From contig NZ_JPQU01000067.1 of assembly GCF_000737245.1 (NCBI RefSeq), positions 1 to 64,000 of the forward strand: a stretch of 64,000 nt of DNA. The letters run 5' to 3'. The notes beneath the pieces are model-generated. The model saw nothing but the letters and a program-made list of their open reading frames with translations. It was not told the origin of the DNA and did not search any database. The position numbers and the translations under genes are program-made. Shown here piece by piece: positions 46,705 to 59,339 of this stretch (its first letter is position 1; each line of letters opens with the position of its first letter). This stretch comes from Pseudomonas syringae. Lineage in GTDB: Bacteria > Pseudomonadota > Gammaproteobacteria > Pseudomonadales > Pseudomonadaceae.

Positions 46705-46836
46705 TCAGTGCTGTTTCTTTTTTGGGCAGCCAGGTTTCTTGATGGTTTCGACCGTTGTCTCCTTGGGTCGACGCCGGGCCTCCTCGATTGGAATGAAGCG
46801 CCCGCTTTCTGAATCCCTTGCGCGTTTACCAGCCAT
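46705..46836 (-). CDS. Small basic protein, 43 residues, unknown function
   Basis: MAGKRARDSESGRFIPIEEA, followed by a Pro/Lys-rich tail (KKPGCPKKKQH). It starts with a good ribosome-binding site (AAAAAAGGAATTTTATATG) and ends before a strong hairpin. About one third of the residues are Lys or Arg. It is divergent from mutS. I have no database match; conservation of the start context plus terminator supports a real gene. Possible nucleic-acid or membrane interaction only from its charge. Confidence 0.6.
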   Translation of the reverse strand: MAGKRARDSESGRFIPIEEARRRPKETTVETIKKPGCPKKKQH

Positions 46837-47096
46837 ATAAAATTCCTTTTTTATAAACACCCCCGGTATGGGCGGCGACGCAGCAAAGTCTATACAGCGT
46901 TTGCCCGTCTGTGGCCCGCTGGAAACCCTCGGTGACGATTCAGCCCCGTTGCAGCAGACCTGCGCCCCTGAGTCGTGCGTGGTAATCTTGCGCCCATCGC
47001 AACATGCGCGCACGACCCCGCCTGGTACCCGCACAGGCTTCCAAGGCCTGCCTGCGCCTTTGCCTCCCACTTCTCAAGAATTTGCCTAAACAACTG

Positions 47097-49676
47097 ATGA
47101 ATAAAGCAATTTCCGATCTATCCGCACACACCCCAATGATGCAGCAGTACTGGCGCCTGAAGAATCAGCACCCTGACCAGCTGATGTTCTATCGCATGGG
47201 CGATTTCTACGAGATCTTCTACGAAGATGCGAAGAAAGCCGCCAAGTTGCTGGATATCACCCTGACAGCGCGTGGGCAATCTGCCGGTCAGAGCATCCCG
47301 ATGTGTGGCATTCCTTACCATGCCGCCGAAGGCTATCTGGCCAAACTGGTCAAGCTGGGCGAGTCGGTGGTGATTTGCGAACAGGTCGGCGACCCTGCGA
47401 CCAGCAAAGGGCCGGTCGACCGTCAGGTGGTACGCATCATCACCCCAGGCACCGTCAGCGACGAGGCCTTGCTCGATGAGCGTCGCGACAATCTGATTGC
47501 TGCGGTACTGGGTGACGAGCGTCTGTTTGGCCTGGCGGTGATGGACATCACCAGTGGCAATTTCAGCGTGCTGGAGATCAAGGGCTGGGAAAACCTTCTG
47601 GCAGAGCTTGAACGCATCAACCCTGTTGAGTTGTTGATCCCGGATGACTGGCCACAAGGCCTGCCTGCGGAAAAGCGTCGCGGCTCACGCCGTCGCGCCC
47701 CTTGGGATTTCGAACGTGATTCAGCGTTGAAAAGCCTTTGTCAGCAATTCTCCACCCAGGACCTGAAAGGCTTCGGCTGCGAGAACCTGACCCTGGCCAT
47801 CGGCGCTGCCGGTTGCCTGCTGGGCTATGCCAAGGAAACCCAGCGCACCGCCCTGCCGCACTTGCGTAGCCTGCGCCACGAGCGGCTCGATGACACGGTA
47901 ATTCTCGACGCCGCCACCCGACGCAATCTGGAGCTGGACACCAACCTGGCCGGTGGTCGCGACAACACCCTGCAATCGGTGGTCGATCGCTGCCAGACGG
48001 CCATGGGCACGCGCCTGCTGACCCGCTGGCTCAATCGTCCATTGCGCGATCTGACCGTTCTCAAGGCCCGGCAATCCTCGATCACCTGTCTGCTGGAGAG
48101 GTACCGCTTCGAGAGCCTGCAACCGCAGCTCAAGGAGATCGGTGACATCGAGCGCATTCTGGCGCGGATTGGCTTGCGAAATGCCCGGCCGCGGGATCTG
48201 GCCCGTCTGCGCGATGCTTTGAGCGCCTTGCCAGCGCTGCAAGTGGCGATGACCGAACTGGAAGCGCCACATCTGCAACAGCTTGCCCAGACAGCGGGCG
48301 TCTATCCGGAACTGGCCGAGCTGCTGCAACGCGCCGTCATTGATAACCCCCCAGTCGTCATCCGCGACGGCGGCGTGCTGAAAACCGGTTATGACGCCGA
48401 GCTCGACGAGCTGCAATCCCTGAGCGAAAACGCCGGCCAGTTCCTTATTGATCTGGAAGCCCGTGAAAAGGCCCGGACCGGTCTGGGCCATCTAAAGGTC
48501 GGTTACAACCGGATTCACGGCTACTTTATCGAACTGCCCAGCAAACAGGCTGAGCAGGCACCGGCCGATTACATTCGCCGTCAGACTCTGAAGGGTGCCG
48601 AGCGCTTCATCACTCCGGAGTTGAAGGAGTTCGAAGACAAGGCGCTATCCGCGAAAAGTCGTGCCCTGGCCCGGGAGAAGCTGCTCTACGAAGCGCTGCT
48701 CGAAGACCTCATCGGCCATCTAGCCCCGCTGCAGGACACCGCTTCAGCGCTGGCCGAGCTGGATGTGTTGAGCAACCTGGCAGAACGGGCGCTCAATCTG
48801 GATTTGAACTGCCCGCAATTCGTCGACGAGCCGTGCATGCGCATCGACCAAGGTCGTCACCCGGTCGTCGAGCAGGTGCTGTCGTCGCCCTTTGTCGCCA
48901 ATGACCTGGATCTGGATGACAAGACTCGCATGTTGGTCATCACCGGCCCGAACATGGGTGGTAAATCGACCTACATGCGTCAGACCGCGTTGATCGTGCT
49001 ACTGGCTCACATCGGCAGCTTCGTGCCCGCCGCCAGCTGCGAACTGTCACTGGTAGACCGCATCTTCACCCGTATCGGTTCCAGCGACGATCTGGCCGGT
49101 GGCCGCTCGACCTTCATGGTGGAAATGAGCGAAACCGCCAATATTCTGCACAATGCGACAGATCGCAGCCTGGTGTTGATGGACGAAGTCGGACGCGGCA
49201 CCAGCACGTTCGACGGTTTGTCCCTGGCCTGGGCTGCGGCAGAATGTCTCGCCCAGTTGCGCGCCTACACGCTGTTTGCGACTCACTACTTCGAGTTGAC
49301 CGTGTTGCCGGAAAGCGAGCCTCTGGTTGCCAACGTACACCTGAACGCCACTGAACATAACGAGCGGATTGTGTTTCTGCACCGGGTACTGCCTGGGCCG
49401 GCAAGTCAGAGCTATGGCCTGGCAGTGGCCCAGTTGGCGGGGGTTCCAGCAAGGGTGATTGGCCGCGCCAAGGAACATTTGCAGCGCCTGGAAACCACCA
49501 GCCTGCCTCATGAGCAGCCACGATCCAAACCAGGCAAGCCCACAGCCCCGATGCAAAGCGACCTGTTTGCCAGCCTGCCGCATCCAGTGCTTGAAGAGCT
49601 GTCCAAAGCCAAACTTGACGACCTTACGCCTCGCCAGGCACTCGAGTTGTTATATGCACTGCAAACTCGGATCTAA
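47097..49676 (+). CDS. mutS: DNA mismatch repair protein MutS
   Basis: Recognises mismatches and starts repair. It has 859 residues: an N-terminal mismatch-binding domain with Phe37 and Glu39 (GDFYEIF), connector and lever domains, and an ABC-type ATPase domain (Walker [10 protein letters not shown], signature in [14 protein letters not shown], Walker [17 protein letters not shown]). The C-terminal helical tail (about 800-859) is present. I chose the ATG at 47097 ([15 protein letters not shown]). Confidence 0.97.
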   Translation: MNKAISDLSAHTPMMQQYWRLKNQHPDQLMFYRMGDFYEIFYEDAKKAAKLLDITLTARGQSAGQSIPMCGIPYHAAEGYLAKLVKLGESVVICEQVGDPATSKGPVDRQVVRIITPGTVSDEALLDERRDNLIAAVLGDERLFGLAVMDITSGNFSVLEIKGWENLLAELERINPVELLIPDDWPQGLPAEKRRGSRRRAPWDFERDSALKSLCQQFSTQDLKGFGCENLTLAIGAAGCLLGYAKETQRTALPHLRSLRHERLDDTVILDAATRRNLELDTNLAGGRDNTLQSVVDRCQTAMGTRLLTRWLNRPLRDLTVLKARQSSITCLLERYRFESLQPQLKEIGDIERILARIGLRNARPRDLARLRDALSALPALQVAMTELEAPHLQQLAQTAGVYPELAELLQRAVIDNPPVVIRDGGVLKTGYDAELDELQSLSENAGQFLIDLEAREKARTGLGHLKVGYNRIHGYFIELPSKQAEQAPADYIRRQTLKGAERFITPELKEFEDKALSAKSRALAREKLLYEALLEDLIGHLAPLQDTASALAELDVLSNLAERALNLDLNCPQFVDEPCMRIDQGRHPVVEQVLSSPFVANDLDLDDKTRMLVITGPNMGGKSTYMRQTALIVLLAHIGSFVPAASCELSLVDRIFTRIGSSDDLAGGRSTFMVEMSETANILHNATDRSLVLMDEVGRGTSTFDGLSLAWAAAECLAQLRAYTLFATHYFELTVLPESEPLVANVHLNATEHNERIVFLHRVLPGPASQSYGLAVAQLAGVPARVIGRAKEHLQRLETTSLPHEQPRSKPGKPTAPMQSDLFASLPHPVLEELSKAKLDDLTPRQALELLYALQTRI

Positions 49677-49733
49677 CGAGTTTGGTTACAAGCTGTTAGA
49701 ATCCCGCGCGGTTTGAGATGCTGGCAGCTTTTT

Positions 49734-49893
49734 GTGTCCCGTCTCGTAAATACGTTCACTTTGGGCGAGTGGATGGTTTTGTCAGGCAAGGCGCCGCGAC
49801 GACTCATAGTTGTGCTATGGGGAGGAGCGGCAACGCAGCCTGGCGAAATCAGACACCGTCCAAATTGAACAGCTTATTTGCGAGACGGGACAC
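49734..49893. repeat. 160-bp MITE-like palindromic element
   Basis: The ends are GTGTCCCGTCTCGTAAATA (49734-) and its near-complement TATTTGCGAGACGGGACAC (-49893), with further matching blocks inward (TTTTGTCAGGC and GCCTGGCGAAA; CCACTTTGG and CCAAATTG). No transposase or clear target-site duplication was seen. It lies in the mutS-fdxA gap. Confidence 0.8.
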
Positions 49894-50092
49894 TAACCTG
49901 GCTGATCAGATAAATCCGAGCCGCGTGAAAACTTAGCGAACCCAGGGTCGAACGCCGTGCTGTGCAGTCGCTCTGCATTCAGTACCGTTTACCTAATGCA
50001 TGTGTTTTCACACGGCGCGGGAGACTTCCCGAACCCGGCAACCCTGAATGAAAGGGCTCTGCTGTAGCCGCCGCCTGAGGAGAGAATTAGAA

Positions 50093-50416
50093 ATGACCTT
50101 CGTCGTCACCGACAACTGCATCAAGTGCAAATACACCGACTGCGTAGAAGTCTGTCCGGTGGACTGCTTCTACGAAGGCCCGAACTTCCTGGTGATTCAC
50201 CCGGACGAGTGCATCGACTGTGCTCTTTGCGAGCCTGAATGCCCTGCCCAGGCCATTTTCTCGGAAGATGAAATCCCAGCAGGGATGGAAAACTTCATCG
50301 AGCTAAATGCCGAATTGGCGGACGTCTGGCCGAACATCACCGAGAAGAAAGACGGGCTGCCCGATGCGGCGGATTGGGATGGCAAACCAGGCAAAATCGC
50401 AGACCTGGAACGTTAA
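50093..50416 (+). CDS. fdxA: Ferredoxin FdxA ([3Fe-4S][4Fe-4S])
   Basis: A 107-residue seven-iron ferredoxin. The first cluster uses [17 protein letters not shown] and the second [12 protein letters not shown]. The ATG giving MTFVVTDNC is the family start, with GAGGAGAG upstream. Located next to mutS and convergent with rsmZ and rpoS. Confidence 0.96.
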   Translation: MTFVVTDNCIKCKYTDCVEVCPVDCFYEGPNFLVIHPDECIDCALCEPECPAQAIFSEDEIPAGMENFIELNAELADVWPNITEKKDGLPDAADWDGKPGKIADLER

Positions 50417-50431
50417 GCAAAACGCTTGCTC

Positions 50432-50459
50432 AAAAAAAGGCCCTTCAGGGGCCTTTTTT
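50432..50459 (+). terminator. fdxA terminator (bidirectional shape)
   Basis: AAAAAAAGGCCCTTCAGGGGCCTTTTTTT with stem AAGGCCC / GGGCCTT (one loop mismatch) and T run. Confidence 0.92.
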
Positions 50460-50508
50460 ATATCGCTGGTAACACCTCAACTGCGTGCCATTGCACCTTC
50501 ACGCAGAC

Positions 50509-50537
50509 AAAAAAAGGGGCGGTATGACCCGCCCCCC
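50509..50537 (-). terminator. rsmZ terminator
   Basis: GGGGCGGGTCATACCGCCCC then a T run on the minus strand. Confidence 0.9.
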
Positions 50538-50643
50538 TTTTTTTACTTAATCCCTCTATTCCTTTATTCATCATCCTGATGAATCGCTTCCTGCGATGTC
50601 CTTGGCCCTCTTCCTTGAAAGCCTGTGCCATTCCCTCGGCACA
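50509..50643 (-). ncRNA. rsmZ: Regulatory RNA RsmZ
   Basis: Gac-controlled RNA that sequesters the RsmA/RsmE translational repressors. On the minus strand the transcript shows GGA motifs in four hairpin loops: TGTGCC GAGGGAAT GGCACA; GCTTTC AAGGAA GAGGGC; ATCGC AGGAA GCGAT; TTCATC AGGAT GATGAA. Single-stranded AAAGGAAT and AGAGGGAT follow, and then a strong GGGGCGG...CCGCCCC terminator with a T run. Core block ATCGCAGGAAGCGATTCATC is the same as I recall for P. fluorescens RsmZ. The rpoS-fdxA position is the classical one. The 5' end is inferred from the first hairpin, not measured. Confidence 0.9.
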
Positions 50644-50690
50644 GTTGTGATAGTAGTGATTTTCACGCATAGAACAACCACCGAAAACCT
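50644..50690 (-). promoter_or_regulatory. rsmZ core promoter region
   Basis: TACTAT is placed about 9 nt before the predicted RNA start, with a weak TTGTTC 17 nt further upstream. Weak boxes fit a promoter that needs GacA. Confidence 0.45.
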
Positions 50691-50802
50691 TTCAAAAAAT
50701 TCCTTCACATGAAACATGAAAATAATTTATTCAACTAAATCATTAGCTTATGAAATATAACTCCGCTGAGAGGTCATTTTCCCCCCTCAGTTTTCGCTAG
50801 AG

Positions 50803-50819
50803 CTTACAAAACGGGTAAG
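50803..50819. promoter_or_regulatory. Candidate GacA site upstream of rsmZ
   Basis: CTTAC-N7-GTAAG lies about 160-176 bp upstream of the rsmZ start, the distance at which GacA boxes (TGTAAG-N6-CTTACA) are known in P. fluorescens. It includes a full TGTAAG half-site on the minus strand, but the arms are in the reverse order of the consensus, so the assignment is tentative. Confidence 0.4.
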
Positions 50820-50935
50820 TAAAGGCCTACAGCCAAAATGTCAAAATCACTGAACAGCCGCATGGGGAAACCGCCCTGACAGCGCCGGTCCAGTAGTGGC
50901 CATTTATCAACTGAAAACGATTGAGGCGCACACAT

Positions 50936-50960
50936 AAAAACACCCCGGATCGGGGTGCTC
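50936..50960 (-). terminator. rpoS terminator
   Basis: Minus strand: GAGCACCCCG ATCC GGGGTG TTTTTATG; stem CACCCCG / CGGGGTG with a T run. Confidence 0.85.
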
Positions 50961-51026
50961 TTATGAACGTGCTTTTATGAACAAGAAGCAACGCGATGTT
51001 TACAGTCTCAACGTCTTCTTAACCAC

Positions 51027-52031
51027 TCATTGAAACAATGACTCGCTGGACAAGCCATTCTTCTCGAGGATCTCGCGCAAGCGCTTGAGGCCTTCGACCT
51101 GGATCTGCCTGACACGCTCGCGGGTCAAACCAATTTCCAGCCCTACATCCTCCAGCGTGCTGCTCTCATGCCCGCGCAGCCCGAAACGCCGTATAACGAC
51201 CTCTCGTTGTTTGTCGGTCAGCTCGGATAGCCATTGATCGATGCTCTGAGAGAGATCGTCATCTTGCAGCAGTTCGCACGGGTCGGTGGGACGGTCGTCG
51301 GTCAGGGTATCAAGCAGTGTCTTGTCGGAATCCGGCCCCAGAGAAACGTCGACCGAGGACACCCGCTCATTGAGCCCAAGCATGCGCTTGACCTCGCCGA
51401 CGGGCTTCTCAAGGAGATTGGCGATTTCTTCGGGAGAGGGTTCATGATCGAGTTTTTGCGTCAACTCGCGGGCGGCGCGCAAGTAGACATTGAGCTCTTT
51501 GACCACATGAATCGGCAGCCGAATGGTTCGGGTCTGATTCATGATGGCACGCTCAATGGTCTGACGAATCCACCATGTCGCGTAAGTCGAGAAGCGGAAG
51601 CCGCGTTCCGGATCGAATTTTTCCACAGCCCGGATCAGGCCCAGGTTGCCTTCTTCGATGAGGTCGAGCAATGACAATCCACGATTGACATAACGTCTGG
51701 CGATTTTCACCACCAGCCGCAGATTGCTTTCAATCATGCGCTTGCGTCCGGCCGGATCACCCTTCTGCGAGAGCCTCGCAAAATGGACTTCTTCTTCCGG
51801 AGACAGCAACGGAGAAAAACCGATTTCATTGAGATACAGCTGCGTGGCATCGAGTGCACGTGTGTAATCAATGTATTTGTGCTGCTTGAGCGTTGTAGAG
51901 TTTTTGGCCTTGGCGCGAGTGGCAGAGGCCGCAGGTTTCTGCTTTTCGTCCGAGTCCAGATCGATATCGGCCTCCATCAGGAGGACCTCGTCGTCGATGT
52001 CAAACTCGGGCGCTTCTTTACTGAGAGCCAT
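51027..52031 (-). CDS. rpoS: RNA polymerase sigma factor RpoS
   Basis: Master sigma factor of stationary phase and general stress. The 334-residue protein has region 1.2 ([20 protein letters not shown]), region 2 ([40 protein letters not shown]), region 3 and region 4 ([34 protein letters not shown]). The start [16 protein letters not shown] is the Pseudomonas form. The Shine-Dalgarno stretch CAAAGGACTATAACAATG contains a GGA. It follows nlpD, which often contains an rpoS promoter. Confidence 0.98.
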   Translation of the reverse strand: MALSKEAPEFDIDDEVLLMEADIDLDSDEKQKPAASATRAKAKNSTTLKQHKYIDYTRALDATQLYLNEIGFSPLLSPEEEVHFARLSQKGDPAGRKRMIESNLRLVVKIARRYVNRGLSLLDLIEEGNLGLIRAVEKFDPERGFRFSTYATWWIRQTIERAIMNQTRTIRLPIHVVKELNVYLRAARELTQKLDHEPSPEEIANLLEKPVGEVKRMLGLNERVSSVDVSLGPDSDKTLLDTLTDDRPTDPCELLQDDDLSQSIDQWLSELTDKQREVVIRRFGLRGHESSTLEDVGLEIGLTRERVRQIQVEGLKRLREILEKNGLSSESLFQ

Positions 52032-52093
52032 TGTTATAGTCCTTTGGTGAGTTCGACCTCAAGCTCCAGCGACGCCAGTTCCATGGCAACGCT

Positions 52094-52123
52094 TGAGCCT
52101 GTCCCTCTACGTCAAGGAACAGG
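52094..52123 (-). repeat. Hairpin between nlpD and rpoS
   Basis: AGCCTGTTCC...GGGACAGGCT (10-bp arms with one mismatch) on the minus strand, between the nlpD stop and the rpoS start. No T run follows, so it may be a leader structure in the rpoS mRNA. Confidence 0.5.
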
Positions 52124-52133
52124 CTGGCAAAAA

Positions 52134-53000
52134 TCAACGACGCGGCAGGAATTGCAGTGGATCTACAGGCTTACCCTGGCGGCGAATCTCAAAATGCAGT
52201 TTCACCCGGTCAGTTCCTGTTGACCCCATCTCGGCAATCGTCTGCCCAGCCTTGACCTGTTGCCCCTCCCGAACCAACAGCCTACGGTTGTGGCCGTAAG
52301 CGCTTACGTAGGTATCGCTGTGTTTGATGATTACCAATTCGCCGTAGCCCCGCAAGCCACTCCCGGCGTAGACAATCGAACCATCAGATGCAGCCAAAAC
52401 AGGCTGTCCCAAATCTCCAGCGATATCAATTCCTTTATTCAAACTACCGTTTGAAGAGAATTTTCCAATCAATACGCCGTTAGACGGCCACGTCCAGCCT
52501 TTGGGGGCCGGGCCGGCCGGGCCTTGCGGGGGTGCGGAGACCGACGGCACAGCGGCAACAGGCTTGGAAATCACCGTCGTTTTAACCGAGCCTGAAGCAC
52601 TCGTTTGGGTGGACGTCGTGGTAGACGCTGCACCCGAACGAACGGCACCTGGGGCTACCGCAACGCCAGACGATGTTGAATTTGAACGCCCATCAAAGCG
52701 AATCGTCTGACCGGGACGAATGGTGTACGGTTCGGGAATCTGGTTACGAGCGGCTAGCGCCTTGTAGTCCCAGCCGTAACGAAATGCAATGGAAAACAGG
52801 GTATCGCCGCGGCGCACAACATACTGGCCAGTGGTCACGGTAGGGCGTTGAGGGGCGGCATTACTGTTGCGATCCACAACGCGAACGCCGCCGGAAGGCG
52901 AACTTGAGCAACCGACCAAGAGGACACTGAGTGCCACGCCAATCAACAGCCGTTGAAAACCTTTGGAAAAACTTCGCTGCCGAATGACTGTACGACTCAC
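52134..53000 (-). CDS. nlpD: Lipoprotein NlpD (LysM and M23-like domains)
   Basis: Activator of septal amidases, outer-membrane lipoprotein. The 288-residue protein has a signal with lipobox SVLLVGC, a LysM domain (about 55-100, YVVRRGDTLFSIAFRYGWDY), a Pro/Ser/Thr-rich linker (about 105-165) and a LytM/M23-like domain (about 170-288) in which catalytic metal ligands look incomplete, as in other NlpD. The start codon is GTG (MSRTVIRQRS). Confidence 0.94.
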   Translation of the reverse strand: MSRTVIRQRSFSKGFQRLLIGVALSVLLVGCSSSPSGGVRVVDRNSNAAPQRPTVTTGQYVVRRGDTLFSIAFRYGWDYKALAARNQIPEPYTIRPGQTIRFDGRSNSTSSGVAVAPGAVRSGAASTTTSTQTSASGSVKTTVISKPVAAVPSVSAPPQGPAGPAPKGWTWPSNGVLIGKFSSNGSLNKGIDIAGDLGQPVLAASDGSIVYAGSGLRGYGELVIIKHSDTYVSAYGHNRRLLVREGQQVKAGQTIAEMGSTGTDRVKLHFEIRRQGKPVDPLQFLPRR

Positions 53001-53180
53001 CCGCCACTCCCTTTACTGGTGACTGAATTAAAGGTGCCTATTGTGCCGCAATAACGGCTGGCAACTAATGCTTAACTGCTTGAAATACGAACTGAAGTCT
53101 TCTGCAGCTTATAAGGCCAGCGCTGCGACAGGTGGTAGACCGGCCGCGTCGATGAGAATTCAGTTGTCACACAAAACGAC

Positions 53181-54594
<1,414 letters not shown>

Positions 54595-54607
<13 letters not shown>

Positions 54608-55653
54608 GGGCTGTCCGTCTGCCCAACCGGGACCAGATCAACGAGTTCGCGCACCAAAGCGGTGGCGAAGCATCCGGCCGGAAGGACGAATTCCAGTTGC
54701 AGAATGTCAGGCTCGGGATAATGCCACGTCAACCCGCCAATGGGCAGCCGCAGGATGCGACGTTCGTGTTCCATTCCCGCTCTTGTCAGCCAGTCACGCA
54801 GTGCAGATTCGCGATTGGCGACGTCGTTCTCCAGCGTAGCAGTCGCTCCGGACGCAGGTGACGGGCCTGCACCCCATTGAGGACCAGTGGGGTGCAGATC
54901 GAGAATGGCCAGCCGCGGATCGCTGCATTCTTCAACACCGGCCGGGAAAAAGCTCCGACTGTCAGTGAATGCCAGCAGATCGCCAACCTGAGCCCGCTGC
55001 CAGCTGCCATCTGCAACACGGGCCGCCAGCACCTGATTGAAAAGGTAGCTGCGCGCCGTGGACAACAAACGTGAGCGCACCGCTCGCTGTTCCGGCAACG
55101 CCTGGCGGGCCGCATAATCACGAGCCTCACCCAGGTTGCCGCCCAGATAGCCGAAACGCTGGGCGCCAAAATAATTGGGTATACCGGCCTTGGCGATAGC
55201 TTCGAGGCGCGCCTGCAAGGCGTCCTTGTCGGCATTGAGCTGGGTCAGACGCAAGGTGAAGCCATTCGCTGCGTGTGCACCGCGTTGCAACTTGCGCTTG
55301 TGGCGAGTGCTTTTGAGAATCCTCAGGGTTTCATTTTCAGCCGCCGACATATCCGGATCAGCCTTGCCTGGCAGCTGGATACTGAACCACTGGCGGGTCA
55401 ATGCCTGACGATCCTTAAGACCCGCGTAGCTGACGGTCCTGAGCTGTACGCCAGCGGCACGAGCCAATCGGCGGGCCGCTTCTTCGGTATTCAGGCCCCG
55501 CTTTTCGACCCATAACCAAAGGTGCTCGCCATCGCCGGACAGCGGAATGTCGAGCACTTCATCGACCTGGAAATCTTCAGCCGTTGCCTTGAGCACAGCG
55601 CTGCCCAGTGCAGCGCCATACGCGCACGGGCCCAGCAGTTCGGATTCGGTCAT
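54595..55653 (-). CDS. truD: tRNA pseudouridine(13) synthase TruD
   Basis: Makes pseudouridine 13 in tRNA-Glu. The 352-residue protein has catalytic Asp81 in [26 protein letters not shown] and the inserted TRUD domain. Overlaps ispF by 4 bp (ATGA) and surE by 13 bp; clearly co-transcribed. Confidence 0.96.
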
Positions 55654-56123
55654 GCGGACAGCAACAGCGCGACGGCGTGAACGGCGATGCCTTCTTCACG
55701 CCCTACGAAGCCCAGCTTTTCAGTAGTGGTTGCCTTGACGTTCACCTGATCCAGCTCGACCTGGAGATCCGCAGCGATCAACGCGCGCATGGATTCAATG
55801 TGCGGGGCCATCTTTGGCGCCTGAGCGACAATGGTGGCGTCCACGTTACCGACCTTCCAGCCTTTAGTCTGCAGCAGAGCCACCACATGACGCAGCAATG
55901 CGCGACTGTCAGCGCCTTTGAATTGCGGGTCGGTGTCAGGGAAGTGTTTGCCGATATCACCCAATGCAGCAGCCCCGAGCAATGCATCGCTGAGCGCGTG
56001 CAGCACGACGTCGCCATCAGAATGGGCCAGCAGGCCGAAACCGTGTGCAATCCGCACGCCGCCCAAGGTGATGAAATCGCCTTCGGCGAAACGGTGCACA
56101 TCGTAGCCATGGCCAATACGCAT
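55650..56123 (-). CDS. ispF: 2-C-methyl-D-erythritol 2,4-cyclodiphosphate synthase
   Basis: Step of the MEP isoprenoid pathway. The 157-residue protein starts [12 protein letters not shown]; metal ligands Asp8, His10 and the later His42 ([20 protein letters not shown]) are in place. IspD of the same pathway is at 59340-60053. Confidence 0.97.
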   Translation of the reverse strand: MRIGHGYDVHRFAEGDFITLGGVRIAHGFGLLAHSDGDVVLHALSDALLGAAALGDIGKHFPDTDPQFKGADSRALLRHVVALLQTKGWKVGNVDATIVAQAPKMAPHIESMRALIAADLQVELDQVNVKATTTEKLGFVGREEGIAVHAVALLLSA

Positions 56124-56166
56124 AAAAAAACGCCCTGAAAAAAGTCAGGGCGTGATTCTACCTACT

Positions 56167-57012
56167 TTAGCTGTTCAAGGCGTTGCCATGATGACGAAGG
56201 TGATCCTCAATGAAGCTGGCAATGAAGAAATAGCTGTGGTCATAGCCGGGTTGCATGCGCAAAGTCAGAGGGTGACCCGCAGCTTTGGCGGCTTGCACCA
56301 GGGTCTCGGGCTTGAGCTGATTGGCCAGAAAATCATCACGATCACCCTGATCCACCAGAATTGGCAGCTTCTCGCTGGCCGTAGCGATCAACACGCTGGC
56401 ATCCCATTCACGCCAACGGGAACGCTCTTCCCCCAGATAATTGGCAAATGCCTTCTGCCCCCACGGGCAATCCATGGGATTGCTGATTGGTGAAAACGCC
56501 GACACCGATTTATAACGTCCCGGATTGCGCAGCGCACAGACCAGTGCACCGTGGCCACCCATCGAGTGACCGCTGATTCCACGAGCCTCGGAAGCGGGGA
56601 AATGCTCCTCGACCAACGCCGGCAACTCATTGACCACATAATCGTGCATCCGGTAATGCCGGGCCCACGGCTCCTGAGTAGCGTTGAGGTAAAAGCCGGC
56701 ACCGAGGCCGAAATCCCACGCGCCTTCAGGGTCGTCCGCCACGTCTGGCCCGCGAGGGCTGGTGTCCGGAGCGACGATGATCAGCCCAAGCTCGGCGGCA
56801 ACCCGCTGCGCAGCGGCCTTCTGCATGAAGTTCTCATCCGTGCAGGTCAGGCCCGAAAGCCAGTAGACCACCGGCAACTTGCCACCCAGTTCAGCCTGGG
56901 GCGGCAGGTAAACTGCAAACACCATGTCACAGCCAAGCACCTCGGAGCGGTGCTTGTAACGTTTGTGCCAGCCGCCAAAGCTTTTCTGGCAGGAAATATT
57001 CTCAAGGGTCAT
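56167..57012 (-). CDS. fghA: S-formylglutathione hydrolase
   Basis: Last step of glutathione-dependent formaldehyde oxidation, releasing formate. The 281-residue esterase has nucleophile Ser150 in GHSMGGHG, the oxyanion segment SGLTCTDENF, and a C-terminal GYDHSYFFI with the catalytic His. ATG start MTLENISCQKSFGG. Follows frmA on the same strand across 93 bp with a repeat. Confidence 0.96.
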   Translation of the reverse strand: MTLENISCQKSFGGWHKRYKHRSEVLGCDMVFAVYLPPQAELGGKLPVVYWLSGLTCTDENFMQKAAAQRVAAELGLIIVAPDTSPRGPDVADDPEGAWDFGLGAGFYLNATQEPWARHYRMHDYVVNELPALVEEHFPASEARGISGHSMGGHGALVCALRNPGRYKSVSAFSPISNPMDCPWGQKAFANYLGEERSRWREWDASVLIATASEKLPILVDQGDRDDFLANQLKPETLVQAAKAAGHPLTLRMQPGYDHSYFFIASFIEDHLRHHGNALNS

Positions 57013-57029
57013 GGTCGCAAACTCCCAGC

Positions 57030-57101
57030 GGCAAGCCGCAAGCTTCAAGCTGCAAGAGGTGCACGACCTTCTTGCAGCTTAAAGCTTGAAGCTTGTAGCT
57101 G
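57030..57101. repeat. Palindromic repeat rich in CTTGAAGCTT motifs
   Basis: GCAAGCCGCAAGCTTCAAGC...GCTTGAAGCTTGTAGCTG with an inner CTTGCAGCTT/AAGCTGCAAG; inverted arms around 10 bp. Sits between frmA and fghA. Unlike the REP families above. Confidence 0.75.
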
Positions 57102-57105
57102 CTTA

Positions 57106-59215
<2,110 letters not shown>

Positions 59216-59231
59216 GGGTCTGACACATAAA

Positions 59232-59322
59232 CTGTGGGAGCGAGCTTGCTCGCGAAGACAATGGTTTACGCCTCAAATACTTATCGGATATACCACCTTC
59301 GCGAGCAAGCTCGCTCCCACGG
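59232..59322. repeat. REP pair, GGGAGCGAGCTTGCTCGCGA family
   Basis: CTGTGGGAGCGAGCTTGCTC and its complement flank about 42 bp, between the convergent gfnR and ispD. Confidence 0.9.
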
Positions 59323-59339
59323 AAGATATCTAAACCGAA

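Larger units (their letters stand above)
50417..51026. other. fdxA-rpoS intergenic region
   Basis: This 610-bp gap holds the fdxA terminator, the rsmZ RNA with its terminator, the rsmZ promoter region, a candidate GacA site and the rpoS terminator. No protein gene is supported. Confidence 0.85.

Noticed and set aside
50458-50670. 70-codon minus-strand frame beginning MRENHYYHNCAEG
   Set aside because: It coincides with rsmZ and reads through its terminator hairpin.
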